DNA from: Enterococcus diestrammenae
GTDB taxonomy: Bacteria > Bacillota > Bacilli > Lactobacillales > Enterococcaceae
Length of the DNA: 64,000 nt
Assembly: GCF_009933255.1 (NCBI RefSeq)
Contig: NZ_MAEI01000002.1
Span: 307,491-371,490, forward strand
Direction of reading: 5' to 3'
Shown: in pieces, positions 42,428 through 51,379 of the stretch
Position numbering within the stretch: position 1 is the stretch's first letter
Layout of the letters: each line of letters starts with the position of its first letter
Notes under the pieces: model-generated
Told to the model about the DNA's origin: nothing
Database searches by the model: none
The model's input: only the letters and a program-made list of their open reading frames with translations
Made by a program: the position numbers and the translations under genes

Positions 42428-45073
42428 ATGACCAAGAAAAAATTATTGCTAATCGACGGTAATAGCGTGGCTTTTCGAGCTTTCTACGCTTTACACAACG
42501 CGATGGAAAAATTTAAGAATACCAATGGCTTATATACCAATGCGATTTACTCCTTTCACTTGATGTTTGACAATGTGATGGCAAAAGAAAAACCCACTCA
42601 TGTGTTAGTGGCTTTTGATGCTGGGAAAACTACTTTTCGCACGGAGATGTACGATGCCTATAAAGCAGGTCGGGCCAAAACACCAGGGGAATTTCGGGAA
42701 CAATTGCCTTACATTCGTCAGATGATCAATGCCCTGGGAGTTCAGTATTATGAATTGCCTAATTATGAAGCAGATGACATTATCGGAACGCTAGCAAATC
42801 AAGTAGATCACGATGAATTTGATGTGGTGATTGTTTCAGGGGACCGAGATTTGACGCAACTCGCGACAGATGACATCAAGGTAGACATCACCATCAAAGG
42901 CGTCTCGGATATTGAAACTTACACCCCAGCACATATCGCGGAAAAGTATGATGGCTTGACGCCAAAACAGATTATCGACATGAAAGGCTTGGCAGGGGAT
43001 ACTTCGGACAATATTCCTGGGGTTACTAAGATTGGCGAAAAAACGGCGATCAAATTGTTGAAGGAATATGGAAGTGTTGAAGGCATCTACGAACACATTG
43101 ATGAATTGAAAAAAAGCAAGATGAAAGAAAACTTGATCAATGATAGAGAACAAGCCTTTCTTTCAAAACAACTCGCTACCATCAATACTTCAGCACCGGT
43201 GGATATTGCGATTGATAGTCTACTTTATCAAGGAAAGGACTTGGAAAAGCTGATTCCTTTCTACCAAGAGATGAATTTCAATTCCTTTTTAGATAAGCTC
43301 AATGTGACCGAAGCGGTGCCTGAGATGACAGAAGTACACTTCAAAGTGGTTGATGAATACACAGAAGAGATGTTTAGGCCAGAGATGGCTTTATATGTGG
43401 AGATGTTAGGTGAGAATTACCACACAGAGGAGATCGTAGCTGTTGCATGGGGGACGGAAAAGGACATTTATGTCACCAATCATCCAGCTATTTTTGAGAA
43501 TCCTTTCTTTCTCAAATGGTTATCAGCTAAGAATCAAAAGCAAGTTTATGATGCCAAACGGACCTTTGTCGCCTTGAAACACTACACCAACCAGGCAACG
43601 GAAGGAATTTCTTTTGATGTCTTATTAGCGGCTTACCTCTTAGATACCAATGACAATTCCAATGATATCGCCAGCGTGGCACGACAGTATGGGTATACTG
43701 AGATTCAGACGGATGAAGCGATTTATGGCAAAGGGGCGAAGCGGGGCCTGCCCGCTGATGAGGAAGAACTGTTTGCTCATCTAGCTCGTAAAATTCAAGC
43801 GATTCATTTTCTGACGCAACGCCTCGATGCCGAACTACATGAAAAAGACCAAGCCAATCTCTTCTATGATATGGAATTGCCTTTATCTTTTATCTTAGCT
43901 GATATGGAAATTGCGGGTATCACTGTAGATCCCACTCGTTTGCAAAGCATGAAGGGCGAATTCTCTAAACGCCTCCAAGAAATCGAAAAGAAGATTTATG
44001 AAGAAGCCGGCGAAGAGTTCAACATCAATTCGCCGAAACAGCTGGGTGTGATCTTATTTGAAAAGATGGGCTTACCTGTGATCAAAAAGACCAAAACGGG
44101 TTATTCAACAGCCGTAGATGTCCTGGAGCAATTGCGGGAACAAGCACCAATTGTCGATGAAATCTTGAACTATCGTCAGCTGGCTAAGATTCAATCGACT
44201 TATGTCGAGGGTCTGCTAAAAGTGATCGCACAAGATGGTAAAGTTCATACCCGCTACGTTCAAACCTTGACCCAAACTGGGCGTCTAAGCTCAGTCGAAC
44301 CCAACTTGCAAAATATCCCGATTCGCTTAGAGGAAGGACGAAAAATCCGCCAAGCCTTTATTCCACGAAAGAAAGACTGGCTGATCTATTCCTCTGACTA
44401 TTCGCAAATCGAGCTGCGGGTCTTGGCGCATATTTCTAATGACGAACATTTGAAAGCAGCCTTTGTAGAAGGACAAGATATCCATGCCTCCACAGCGATG
44501 CGGGTCTTCGGAATTGAAAAAGCAGCCGATGTCACTCCTAATATGCGACGCCAGGCCAAAGCGGTAAACTTTGGGATTGTCTACGGCATTTCTGATTACG
44601 GTCTCTCCCAAAATTTGGGAATTACCCGAAAGGCTGCTCAACAATACATTGATACCTATTTTGAAAAGTATCCTGGAGTGAAAAGTTACATGGAAGACAT
44701 CGTCCGGGAAGCCAAGGATCAAGGCTATGTGGAAACCTTGTATCATCGTCGTCGCTATTTACCAGAAATTAACTCACGCAACTTTAACTTACGCAGTTTT
44801 GCCGAACGGACAGCAATCAACACACCGATTCAAGGGAGTGCTGCTGACATTCTCAAAATTGCTATGATTGATTTGGCACGACGTATGAAGGAAGAAAAAC
44901 TAGAAGCTGTGATGTTGTTGCAGGTTCATGATGAGTTGGTGTTTGAAGTACCAGAAAAAGAGTTGACTAAGTTGGATGCCTTGGTTAAAGAAGTCATGGA
45001 ACACGCAGTGAGTCTGAACGTCCCATTGATTACCGATGCCGCTTGGGGCGCAACTTGGTACGAAGCGAAGTAA
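42428..45073 (+). CDS. polA: DNA polymerase I
   Basis: The 881-residue protein joins a 5' nuclease (residues 1-300, with DADDIIGTLANQ-like and GDRDLTQL motifs), a vestigial 3'-5' exonuclease domain and the polymerase domain. The polymerase motifs DYSQIELRVLAHIS, RRQAKAVNFGIVYG and QVHDELVFE are intact. The first exonuclease motif, normally DxE, reads YVEM here, so proofreading is probably absent, as in other Firmicutes. AAAGGGG lies before ATG 42428. It heads a replication and repair cluster. Confidence 0.97.
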   Translation: MTKKKLLLIDGNSVAFRAFYALHNAMEKFKNTNGLYTNAIYSFHLMFDNVMAKEKPTHVLVAFDAGKTTFRTEMYDAYKAGRAKTPGEFREQLPYIRQMINALGVQYYELPNYEADDIIGTLANQVDHDEFDVVIVSGDRDLTQLATDDIKVDITIKGVSDIETYTPAHIAEKYDGLTPKQIIDMKGLAGDTSDNIPGVTKIGEKTAIKLLKEYGSVEGIYEHIDELKKSKMKENLINDREQAFLSKQLATINTSAPVDIAIDSLLYQGKDLEKLIPFYQEMNFNSFLDKLNVTEAVPEMTEVHFKVVDEYTEEMFRPEMALYVEMLGENYHTEEIVAVAWGTEKDIYVTNHPAIFENPFFLKWLSAKNQKQVYDAKRTFVALKHYTNQATEGISFDVLLAAYLLDTNDNSNDIASVARQYGYTEIQTDEAIYGKGAKRGLPADEEELFAHLARKIQAIHFLTQRLDAELHEKDQANLFYDMELPLSFILADMEIAGITVDPTRLQSMKGEFSKRLQEIEKKIYEEAGEEFNINSPKQLGVILFEKMGLPVIKKTKTGYSTAVDVLEQLREQAPIVDEILNYRQLAKIQSTYVEGLLKVIAQDGKVHTRYVQTLTQTGRLSSVEPNLQNIPIRLEEGRKIRQAFIPRKKDWLIYSSDYSQIELRVLAHISNDEHLKAAFVEGQDIHASTAMRVFGIEKAADVTPNMRRQAKAVNFGIVYGISDYGLSQNLGITRKAAQQYIDTYFEKYPGVKSYMEDIVREAKDQGYVETLYHRRRYLPEINSRNFNLRSFAERTAINTPIQGSAADILKIAMIDLARRMKEEKLEAVMLLQVHDELVFEVPEKELTKLDALVKEVMEHAVSLNVPLITDAAWGATWYEAK

Positions 45074-45090
45074 CTGAATCAAAATGAACT

Positions 45091-45122
45091 AGCCTCCTGC
45101 AAAAGATTGCGGGAGGCTTTTA
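45091..45122 (+). terminator. Terminator after polA
   Basis: AGCCTCC...GGAGGCT with GCAA:TTGC inside and a short T-run; it overlaps the start of the fusion gene's leader. Confidence 0.75.
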
Positions 45123-45140
45123 CGAAGGGATATGAAAGGG

Positions 45141-46688
45141 ATGCCAGAATTACCAGAGGTGGAGACCGTCCGTAAAGGCTTGGAACAATTGGTGGTGGGG
45201 AAAGTGATTGAAAAGGTGACCGTCCACTGGCCTAGAATCATTGAGGAGCCAGATGTTCCGTTGTTTTGTCAATTGCTGAAAGGTCAGCGAATCTTGGCTA
45301 TCCAGCGAAGAGGCAAGTTTTTAATCTTCAAACTAACAGATCATGATCTGGTTAGTCATTTGCGGATGGAAGGGAAATATGAGTTTTTCCCGGAAGCAAC
45401 AACTGCACAACTCACTAAGCACACCCACGTCCTCTTTGATTTTACTGATGGGAGTCAATTACAGTATCGCGATGTTCGCAAATTTGGACGGATGGCTTTG
45501 CTCGCAAAAGATGGTGCCGACAGCTACAAAGGCATTCAACAATTAGGACCTGAACCTTTGCCAGATCAGTTTGTTCTTCAAGAATTTAAGAAGGGTTTAC
45601 GGCGTTCCCACAAAGCCATTAAGCCGTTATTATTGGATCAGCGATTGGTGACAGGGTTAGGTAATATTTATGTTGATGAAGCCCTGTGGCAAGCAAAAAT
45701 CCATCCAGAACAGCCTGCCAATACGCTGACTGATGGGGAGATTACGACGTTGCGTGAGGCAATTATCGATGTTTTAGCCCGTGCCGTGACAGCAGGGGGG
45801 ACGACGATTCGGAGCTATCTAAATGCTTTAGGAGAGGCTGGCACATTTCAGCTTTCACTAAATGTCTATGGTCAAACGGGAAAACCATGTCCTCGCTGCG
45901 GCCGAGAAATCATTAAAATCAAAGTCGCGCAACGGGGGACCCATCTCTGTCCCAACTGCCAAACACTTCGAGTGGGAAAACCGCGGCAACCAGTGGGTAA
46001 GATATCACCAGTAAAACCTGGATCACAAGAGAAGGGTCCTTCAGAACATCATGTAAAGCACCCATTGATGTCAAAAAATAGTTTTATCCTTGGGGTCACC
46101 GGTTCCATCGCGACTGGTAAATCAACGGTAGTGGAAGTCTTTTTAGAGCAGGGGATACCAGTAGTGGATGGGGATATTGTCGCTCGTCAAATCATGGAAC
46201 CAGGGCAACCGGCTTTGGCTCAGGTAGCAAAGACTTTTGGACAGACGGTATTACAATCAGATGGAGGGTTAAATCGTCAAGCGCTAGGAGAAATCGTGTT
46301 TAGTCATCCGGAAAAACGCCAACAGTTGGATCAACTGTTGGATCCTTACTTGCGACAAGAAATCATACGCCAGTTGCAAGAAGCTGCCAAAGCCGCGCCT
46401 CTAGTGGTTGCAGATATTCCGCTACTTTATGAAAAAGGGTATGAGCAATATGTGGATCAAGTGGCGGTGGTTTATATTCCCAGAGAGATTCAGTTACACC
46501 GTTTGATGGAACGGGATGGCATCAGCGAAAAAGCTGCAACGCAACGGATTGATAGCCAATTGGCGATTGACACAAAAGCGGAGCGGGCTGATTGGGTCAT
46601 TGACAATCAAGGGACGCGAGAAGAAACACGCCAACAAGTAACAGCATGGCTTCTTCAGCGAAAAAAAGGACTACCATTAAGAAAATGA
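45141..46688 (+). CDS. mutM/coaE: Fusion of formamidopyrimidine-DNA glycosylase (MutM) and dephospho-CoA kinase (CoaE)
   Basis: A single 515-residue frame holds two enzymes. Residues 1-275 are MutM: the N-terminal MPELPEVE (Pro after Met is the catalytic residue), GLGNIYVDEALW, and a zinc finger with cysteines at 250, 253, 270 and 273. A 36-residue Gly/Pro/Lys-rich linker follows. From Met310 onward it is CoaE, with P-loop GSIATGKST at 321-329 and the ADIPLLYEKGYEQYVD block. No ribosome binding site precedes Met310 (46068), so one fused polypeptide is expected. ATG 45141 is used rather than 45132 because the catalytic Pro must be exposed. Confidence 0.9.
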   Translation: MPELPEVETVRKGLEQLVVGKVIEKVTVHWPRIIEEPDVPLFCQLLKGQRILAIQRRGKFLIFKLTDHDLVSHLRMEGKYEFFPEATTAQLTKHTHVLFDFTDGSQLQYRDVRKFGRMALLAKDGADSYKGIQQLGPEPLPDQFVLQEFKKGLRRSHKAIKPLLLDQRLVTGLGNIYVDEALWQAKIHPEQPANTLTDGEITTLREAIIDVLARAVTAGGTTIRSYLNALGEAGTFQLSLNVYGQTGKPCPRCGREIIKIKVAQRGTHLCPNCQTLRVGKPRQPVGKISPVKPGSQEKGPSEHHVKHPLMSKNSFILGVTGSIATGKSTVVEVFLEQGIPVVDGDIVARQIMEPGQPALAQVAKTFGQTVLQSDGGLNRQALGEIVFSHPEKRQQLDQLLDPYLRQEIIRQLQEAAKAAPLVVADIPLLYEKGYEQYVDQVAVVYIPREIQLHRLMERDGISEKAATQRIDSQLAIDTKAERADWVIDNQGTREETRQQVTAWLLQRKKGLPLRK

Positions 46689-46794
46689 TTGGGGTTGCCT
46701 CAGGTGTGTTGGTTCGGCCCTACTGATTTTCTTGGGGAATCACTATCTAAGAGCAACCCATGATAACTTTCAGAATGCCCTGAAAACCTATTGA
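46646..46794 (+). pseudogene. Possible remnant of a small membrane protein gene after coaE
   Basis: From ATG 46646 (inside coaE, or ATG 46685 in ATGA overlap with its stop) the frame reads a basic leader then MIGVASGVLV and stops at 46724. In another frame, from 46708, GSALLIFLGNHYLRATHD continues as the second half of a membrane segment and stops at about 46794. Joined, they make a 50-residue basic, single-span protein. Frame joining is a guess. The remaining 46795-46855 shows nothing. Confidence 0.3.
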
Positions 46795-46857
46795 CCAATT
46801 TTGGCTAGTTCGGGTTTTAGACCACAGCTGAAATGCATATCAAGCAATCTTTTTTAA

Positions 46858-46897
46858 AGAAACCGTGGCCTTCTCTAACGAATTGCCACGGTTTTTC
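46858..46897 (+). terminator. Terminator before nrdR
   Basis: AAACCGTGGC pairs with GCCACGGTTTTT. Confidence 0.85.
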
Positions 46898-47055
46898 GGG
46901 GTCGACAGATTACTTAAGGAGAGTTTTCTGTTATAATTATTCAAGATAAGAAGTACAAAATCACGGCAAAAGGCCGTTTACACGTTTGCTTACAGAAGCT
47001 GCACCAAAAAAGATGATGCTTCGAGAGGCTATTATTTAAAGGAGAAGGTGGAATT

Positions 47056-47526
47056 ATGCGTTGTCCAAAATGTCACCACAATGCCAGTCGAGTCATCGAT
47101 AGTCGTCAAACTGACGATGGCCGAACGATTCGTCGTCGCCGGGAATGTGAAAATTGTGGTTTTCGCTTTACAACCTTTGAGCGGATTGAGGAAACACCGC
47201 TTTTGGTGATTAAAAAAGATGGCAAGCGAGAAGAGTTTACGCGCGAAAAAATCTTAAGAGGCTTAATCCGTTCGGCAGAAAAACGTCCAGTGGCCATGGA
47301 ACAGATGGAACAGATTGTCGATGAAGTTGAAGAGCGGGTACGGAGCCTTGGAGAAAATGAAGTCTCCACGATCCTCATTGGAGAGTATGTGATGGAAGCT
47401 TTGAAGGATGTGGATGAAATTTCTTACATCCGTTTTGCTAGCGTCTATCGCCAATTTAAGGACATGTCTGTGTTCTTAAAAGAGTTACAAGAAATTGTTG
47501 AAAAGGCCAAGAATAGTGACAATTGA
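47056..47526 (+). CDS. nrdR: Transcriptional repressor NrdR
   Basis: NrdR binds ATP/dATP and represses ribonucleotide reductase genes. The 156-residue protein has the N-terminal zinc ribbon (CPKC at 3-6 and CENC at 31-34) and the ATP-cone from about residue 46 to 136. It is followed by dnaB and dnaI, a common Lactobacillales and Bacillus arrangement that links dNTP control to replication initiation. AAAGGAGAAGG lies before ATG 47056. Confidence 0.96.
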   Translation: MRCPKCHHNASRVIDSRQTDDGRTIRRRRECENCGFRFTTFERIEETPLLVIKKDGKREEFTREKILRGLIRSAEKRPVAMEQMEQIVDEVEERVRSLGENEVSTILIGEYVMEALKDVDEISYIRFASVYRQFKDMSVFLKELQEIVEKAKNSDN

Positions 47527-47576
47527 TTACGTAATTGCGCTGTCGGTGTTGGTCAAGACTAAAGGAGCGTTAGCAT

Positions 47577-49016
47577 GTGGACCATGGGAAAAACACGTTA
47601 AAACCAAAAGATATCTATCGCCCCTTTAAAGCACGTGGGCTGACGACTGAAGGAGCCCAAGCCCTGGCTTATCTTTATCAGCCGGTGACGGGCAGTGATG
47701 CCATCGCGGTGTACCAATCGTTACTTGGGGATGCTGAAGATGACACCCAAGAGGAGTTTCTGCACATGGACGCTTTTACTGCTTTGGATATGGGGAGTCC
47801 GCGTTTTTTGGCTGCTCGTCAGCAATTGGAAGGCCTAGGACTACTAAAGGTCTATGTCAAAGAAGATCGAGAACTTGGCCCTCAGTATTTATACGAATTA
47901 ATGGAACCAATGGCGCCGGTGGCTTTTTTTCAAGATGAGCGCTATTGCCAGTTGTTACTGGCGAAGGTTTCACGACATAAGTTTAACCAATTAGCACAGC
48001 GGTTTACTCCAAAAACGGTGGATATGACAAGTTATCGGCAAATCACCAAGCGTTTTGCGGAGGTCTATGGAAAAGCCGCTCAAGGATCAGGGGGGCAGTT
48101 AGCCAATCAAGATATAAAGGCTGCCACCACAAACTATCAACGGTTGGCTGATGTCGGTCAATTACAAGTGACATTGGCGCATTTGGACTGGCCGTTTATG
48201 AAAGATCTAGCTGAAAAAGAGCACCTCGCTCGCGAGCTTTTCACGGAAGAGTTGCGAGAAAAACTGGCTTTTTATCATGAGTTTTATGGTTACCAAGAGC
48301 TGGAATTGATTGAGCTTTTAGGAGATGCCGTGGTATTAAGTGGGGGGCAGCTTAATCTAAAAAAATTGGATCAAGTAGCCGAAAAACGCGCCCAAGAGCC
48401 ACTTCGCAAAACAAATTACCCAGCCAAGAATGAGGCCTCTGATAATTTGGAGCAAGTTTCCGATGTAACAGAAAACGATTTGGCAATTCGGAGGCGCAAT
48501 CAGTTTCTTGCCAAAGGCTATACTGAGGCAGATTGGCAAGCTATCCAAGCGATGGATACTTACCCTCCATTGAAATATTTGCAAGGGCTAAAAAAGGCCA
48601 AACGCAGCTTTGTCACTAAAAATGAAGAATGGTTGTTAAAAGACTTGGTGGCAAAATCACCTTTGCCCAATCCAGTGATCAATCAATTGATGAATTATGT
48701 GTTAGTGGATCAAAATAAAAGTGATCTCAACGCCCGTTTAGTGAATACGATTGCTACAGATTGGTCGGAAAAACAGTTGAAAACTCCCGAAGCGGCATTG
48801 GACTATGTGCGGCAACGCAAACTAGAACAACTTGCGGAAAAGGAGCAAAAAGAACAACGACGTCAAGCAAACAACAAACGTTTTGGCAATAACCGACCGC
48901 AAAAAACCGAAAAACTTGAAGATTGGTCCCAATACCAGGTACAGACAAATCCTGAACTGGAAGCAGAGTTGGATCGTAAAATGAAAGAATTTTTGGAGGA
49001 AGAAGGTGAAAAATGA
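47577..49016 (+). CDS. dnaB: Replication initiation and membrane attachment protein DnaB
   Basis: In Gram-positive bacteria DnaB (not the helicase) helps DnaI load the replicative helicase at origins and restart sites. The 479-residue protein has the winged-helix-like N-terminal half and a C-terminal DnaD/DnaB region (residues about 310-410), then a charged E/K/R-rich tail. The start is GTG 47577 with AAAGGAG 9 bases upstream; an ATG two bases earlier leads to a nine-codon dead end. Its stop overlaps the dnaI start. Confidence 0.92.
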   Translation: MDHGKNTLKPKDIYRPFKARGLTTEGAQALAYLYQPVTGSDAIAVYQSLLGDAEDDTQEEFLHMDAFTALDMGSPRFLAARQQLEGLGLLKVYVKEDRELGPQYLYELMEPMAPVAFFQDERYCQLLLAKVSRHKFNQLAQRFTPKTVDMTSYRQITKRFAEVYGKAAQGSGGQLANQDIKAATTNYQRLADVGQLQVTLAHLDWPFMKDLAEKEHLARELFTEELREKLAFYHEFYGYQELELIELLGDAVVLSGGQLNLKKLDQVAEKRAQEPLRKTNYPAKNEASDNLEQVSDVTENDLAIRRRNQFLAKGYTEADWQAIQAMDTYPPLKYLQGLKKAKRSFVTKNEEWLLKDLVAKSPLPNPVINQLMNYVLVDQNKSDLNARLVNTIATDWSEKQLKTPEAALDYVRQRKLEQLAEKEQKEQRRQANNKRFGNNRPQKTEKLEDWSQYQVQTNPELEAELDRKMKEFLEEEGEK

Positions 49017-49939
49017 TGGATGATGTCGGTAAAAATATCAGCGGCATGATGCGGCGAGGCAACTATCAGGACCGTTATCAAGAAATGGTGGAAGAAGTCT
49101 TGCAAGATGCCGATGTTCGGGCTTTTTTGGAGGAAAACCAGCAACGCTTAACGAAAGAAGATATCGAAAAAAGCTATTCGAAACTATATGAGTTTGTCAA
49201 AGAAAAACGGAAGTTCCATCAACAAGATCCTAAAATGATTGCCCCAGGGTACCAACCAAAACTGGTGCTAAATTACCATTATATCGATGTAGCCTATGTG
49301 CCAACTGCTGAATTATTGGCCCAACGTGAACAAGAAGATATTCGCAAACGCATCCAGACTTACGATATCCCCAAAGATATCCGCCATGCTACGATGAAGA
49401 CGGTTGACCGCTCACCAGAACGGACGAAAGTCATCATGGAAGTCCTGGACTTCGTCACCGAATATTCAGCAACACCAAAAGAGTTTCATAAAGGGTTATA
49501 TTTAGCCGGTGACGTGGGAATCGGAAAAACCTATCTTTTGGGAGCGATGGCTAACGAGTTAGCTAAGCGTGGCTTCGAAACGATGTTGGTCCATTATCCG
49601 ACCTTTTCCTACAATATTAAACGCAGTATTGCAGACAATACGGTTGGCGAAAAAATGGATCCCATCCGGCGGGCACCGATTTTGGTATTGGATGACGTTG
49701 GGGCCGATGCGATTACCTCTTGGACCCGAGATGAAATTTTTGGGGTGATTTTACAGTATCGCATGCAAGAACAGTTACCGACTTTTTTCACTTCCAACAT
49801 GACAATGGCCGGTTTGGAAAACTTTTTGACTTTGACCAAAGATGGCGATGAACCTTTGAAGGCAAAACGTCTCATGGAGCGGATTCGTTATTTAGCCAAA
49901 GAAGTGGTGTTGCGAGGACCAAATCGCCGCAATCCATAA
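49013..49939 (+). CDS. dnaI: Primosomal protein and helicase loader DnaI
   Basis: DnaI is the AAA+ ATPase that loads the replicative helicase. The 308-residue protein has an N-terminal helicase-binding region (residues 1-130), Walker A GDVGIGKT near residue 168, and Walker B ILVLDDVGADA. ATG 49013 overlaps the dnaB stop; a second ATG at 49016 is equally possible. Confidence 0.95.
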   Translation: MMDDVGKNISGMMRRGNYQDRYQEMVEEVLQDADVRAFLEENQQRLTKEDIEKSYSKLYEFVKEKRKFHQQDPKMIAPGYQPKLVLNYHYIDVAYVPTAELLAQREQEDIRKRIQTYDIPKDIRHATMKTVDRSPERTKVIMEVLDFVTEYSATPKEFHKGLYLAGDVGIGKTYLLGAMANELAKRGFETMLVHYPTFSYNIKRSIADNTVGEKMDPIRRAPILVLDDVGADAITSWTRDEIFGVILQYRMQEQLPTFFTSNMTMAGLENFLTLTKDGDEPLKAKRLMERIRYLAKEVVLRGPNRRNP

Positions 49940-49975
49940 ATGAATAAGCAATAGCTGGTAATAGGAGGCAGTAAA

Positions 49976-50470
49976 ATGAAACTTGGAATTGTAACTCTAC
50001 TAGCTGGTGGAGTTTTGTTAGGGGCGACAGGCTGTAGCTACATGACTGCACCGGCTGGGAGTAGTCGGGAAGTGACAAGCAATCCCACGGCTGACTGCAT
50101 CGACTGTCAAGCAGCCGGTACGACAGCCGGTACAAAAACAAGCGAGGAAGTGGCTACCATCAAAACAGTGTTTACGGCATCAATCAAAGAAGACTTAACA
50201 TATGTTTCGGATAGTGATTATTACAAGCTCTGGGTTGAAAATCCTGAAGCAGTAACTGATCCAGAAAACATCCTCAAATCTTTTCAAGCTGACGGGGTAG
50301 TTTTAAATCTTAGCCCTGAGCAAGTACCAGAAGAGGTCAAGGATCAGTTGGTGGTCGGTAATCATGTAAAAGTTGAGTTGGCGGGCATCCCCATTATGAC
50401 CATGTCATTGCCACCACAATTACCAGGACGAAGCATCCTCCAAATCACTTTGGTGGATGCTGACCAGTAA
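49976..50470 (+). CDS. Putative lipoprotein
   Basis: The 164-residue protein has a short N-terminal signal (KLGIVTLLAGGVLLGATG) followed by Cys20, a lipobox-like GATGC with Ala at -3. After a Ser/Gly/Thr-rich linker, which carries a CIDC pair near residue 41, comes a small beta-rich domain of about 100 residues. It is probably tethered outside the membrane. AGGAGG lies before ATG 49976. Function is unknown; a terminator follows. Confidence 0.7.
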   Translation: MKLGIVTLLAGGVLLGATGCSYMTAPAGSSREVTSNPTADCIDCQAAGTTAGTKTSEEVATIKTVFTASIKEDLTYVSDSDYYKLWVENPEAVTDPENILKSFQADGVVLNLSPEQVPEEVKDQLVVGNHVKVELAGIPIMTMSLPPQLPGRSILQITLVDADQ

Positions 50471-50524
50471 AACGAATAGCGAAAGATCATCCGCTTTTGA
50501 TATTAGCTGATCGTTGATTTGTCT

Positions 50525-50556
50525 CAGCCACGATGAAACTTTTCTCGTGGCTGTTT
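50525..50556 (+). terminator. Terminator after the lipoprotein gene
   Basis: CAGCCACG pairs with CGTGGCTG, followed by T residues. Confidence 0.8.
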
Positions 50557-50601
50557 GTATGAATCGGCGAGGTAGTTAAAAGCGGAAAGGAGTGTTTTAG
50601 A

Positions 50602-51309
50602 ATGAATGAACATGGATTATCCCAACGTTTGGCACAAGTAGGAGCAGAAGTACCTGAAGGCGCTCGTTTGGCAGATATTGGTTCAGATCACGCTTACCTG
50701 CCGGTTGCTTTGATGCTAGCTGGTAAGATTGATTATGCGGTAGCTGGTGAGGTGGTCAAAGGACCTTTTGCATCCGCTTGTAAGCAAGTCGCCAAAAACG
50801 GTCTTGCAGAGAAAGTTGTTGTGCGCTTAGCTGATGGCTTAGATGCCGTAGTTGCTGAAGATGCCATTGACACCGTGACGATTGCTGGGATGGGAGGCAC
50901 CCTGATTACAAGTATTTTGGAAAAGGGCCGTCAGGGGCAACGCTTGCGGGGAGATGAACGTTTGATTCTGCAGCCGAATGTCGGGGAACGCAATGTCCGT
51001 CGGTGGTTGCAGGACAATCATTACCAAATTGTGGCAGAACATATTTTAGAAGAAAATGATAAGATATATGAAATTATTGTGGGGATGCCTCAGCCTCCAC
51101 AACAACCCCTGAGCTATTCCGAAAAGGAGTTGTTTTTCGGTCCTTTTTTAGGTGTCGAAAAAAATCCAATTTTTATCAAAAAATGGCAACGGGAGCAAAA
51201 GAATCGTTTGCGAGTCTTGGACCAATTACAACAAGCAGAAAACCCACCAAGGGAAAAGATTGCTGCGATGCGCCAACAGTTAGCTTGGATTGAAGAAGTC
51301 CTGCCATAA
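50602..51309 (+). CDS. trmK: tRNA (adenine22-N1)-methyltransferase
   Basis: TrmK adds m1A at position 22 of some tRNAs, notably serine and tyrosine tRNAs. The 235-residue protein has the SAM site LADIGSDHAYLPVAL (about residues 23-37), GMGGTLI near residue 98 and the QPN motif near residue 118. AAAGGAG precedes ATG 50602. Its Nif3-like neighbour follows 70 bases later, as in Bacillus (yqfN-yqfO). Confidence 0.93.
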   Translation: MNEHGLSQRLAQVGAEVPEGARLADIGSDHAYLPVALMLAGKIDYAVAGEVVKGPFASACKQVAKNGLAEKVVVRLADGLDAVVAEDAIDTVTIAGMGGTLITSILEKGRQGQRLRGDERLILQPNVGERNVRRWLQDNHYQIVAEHILEENDKIYEIIVGMPQPPQQPLSYSEKELFFGPFLGVEKNPIFIKKWQREQKNRLRVLDQLQQAENPPREKIAAMRQQLAWIEEVLP

Positions 51310-51379
51310 AGCCAGCTTTCATAGCAAGCTGAATCAGAAGGCTGATTTTAATTATCATTATTTTCGAGGAGGAAGATAG

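Noticed and set aside
44327..44746. 139-codon minus-strand frame inside polA
   Set aside because: It lies within the conserved polymerase domain coding frame and has no ribosome binding site or promoter.
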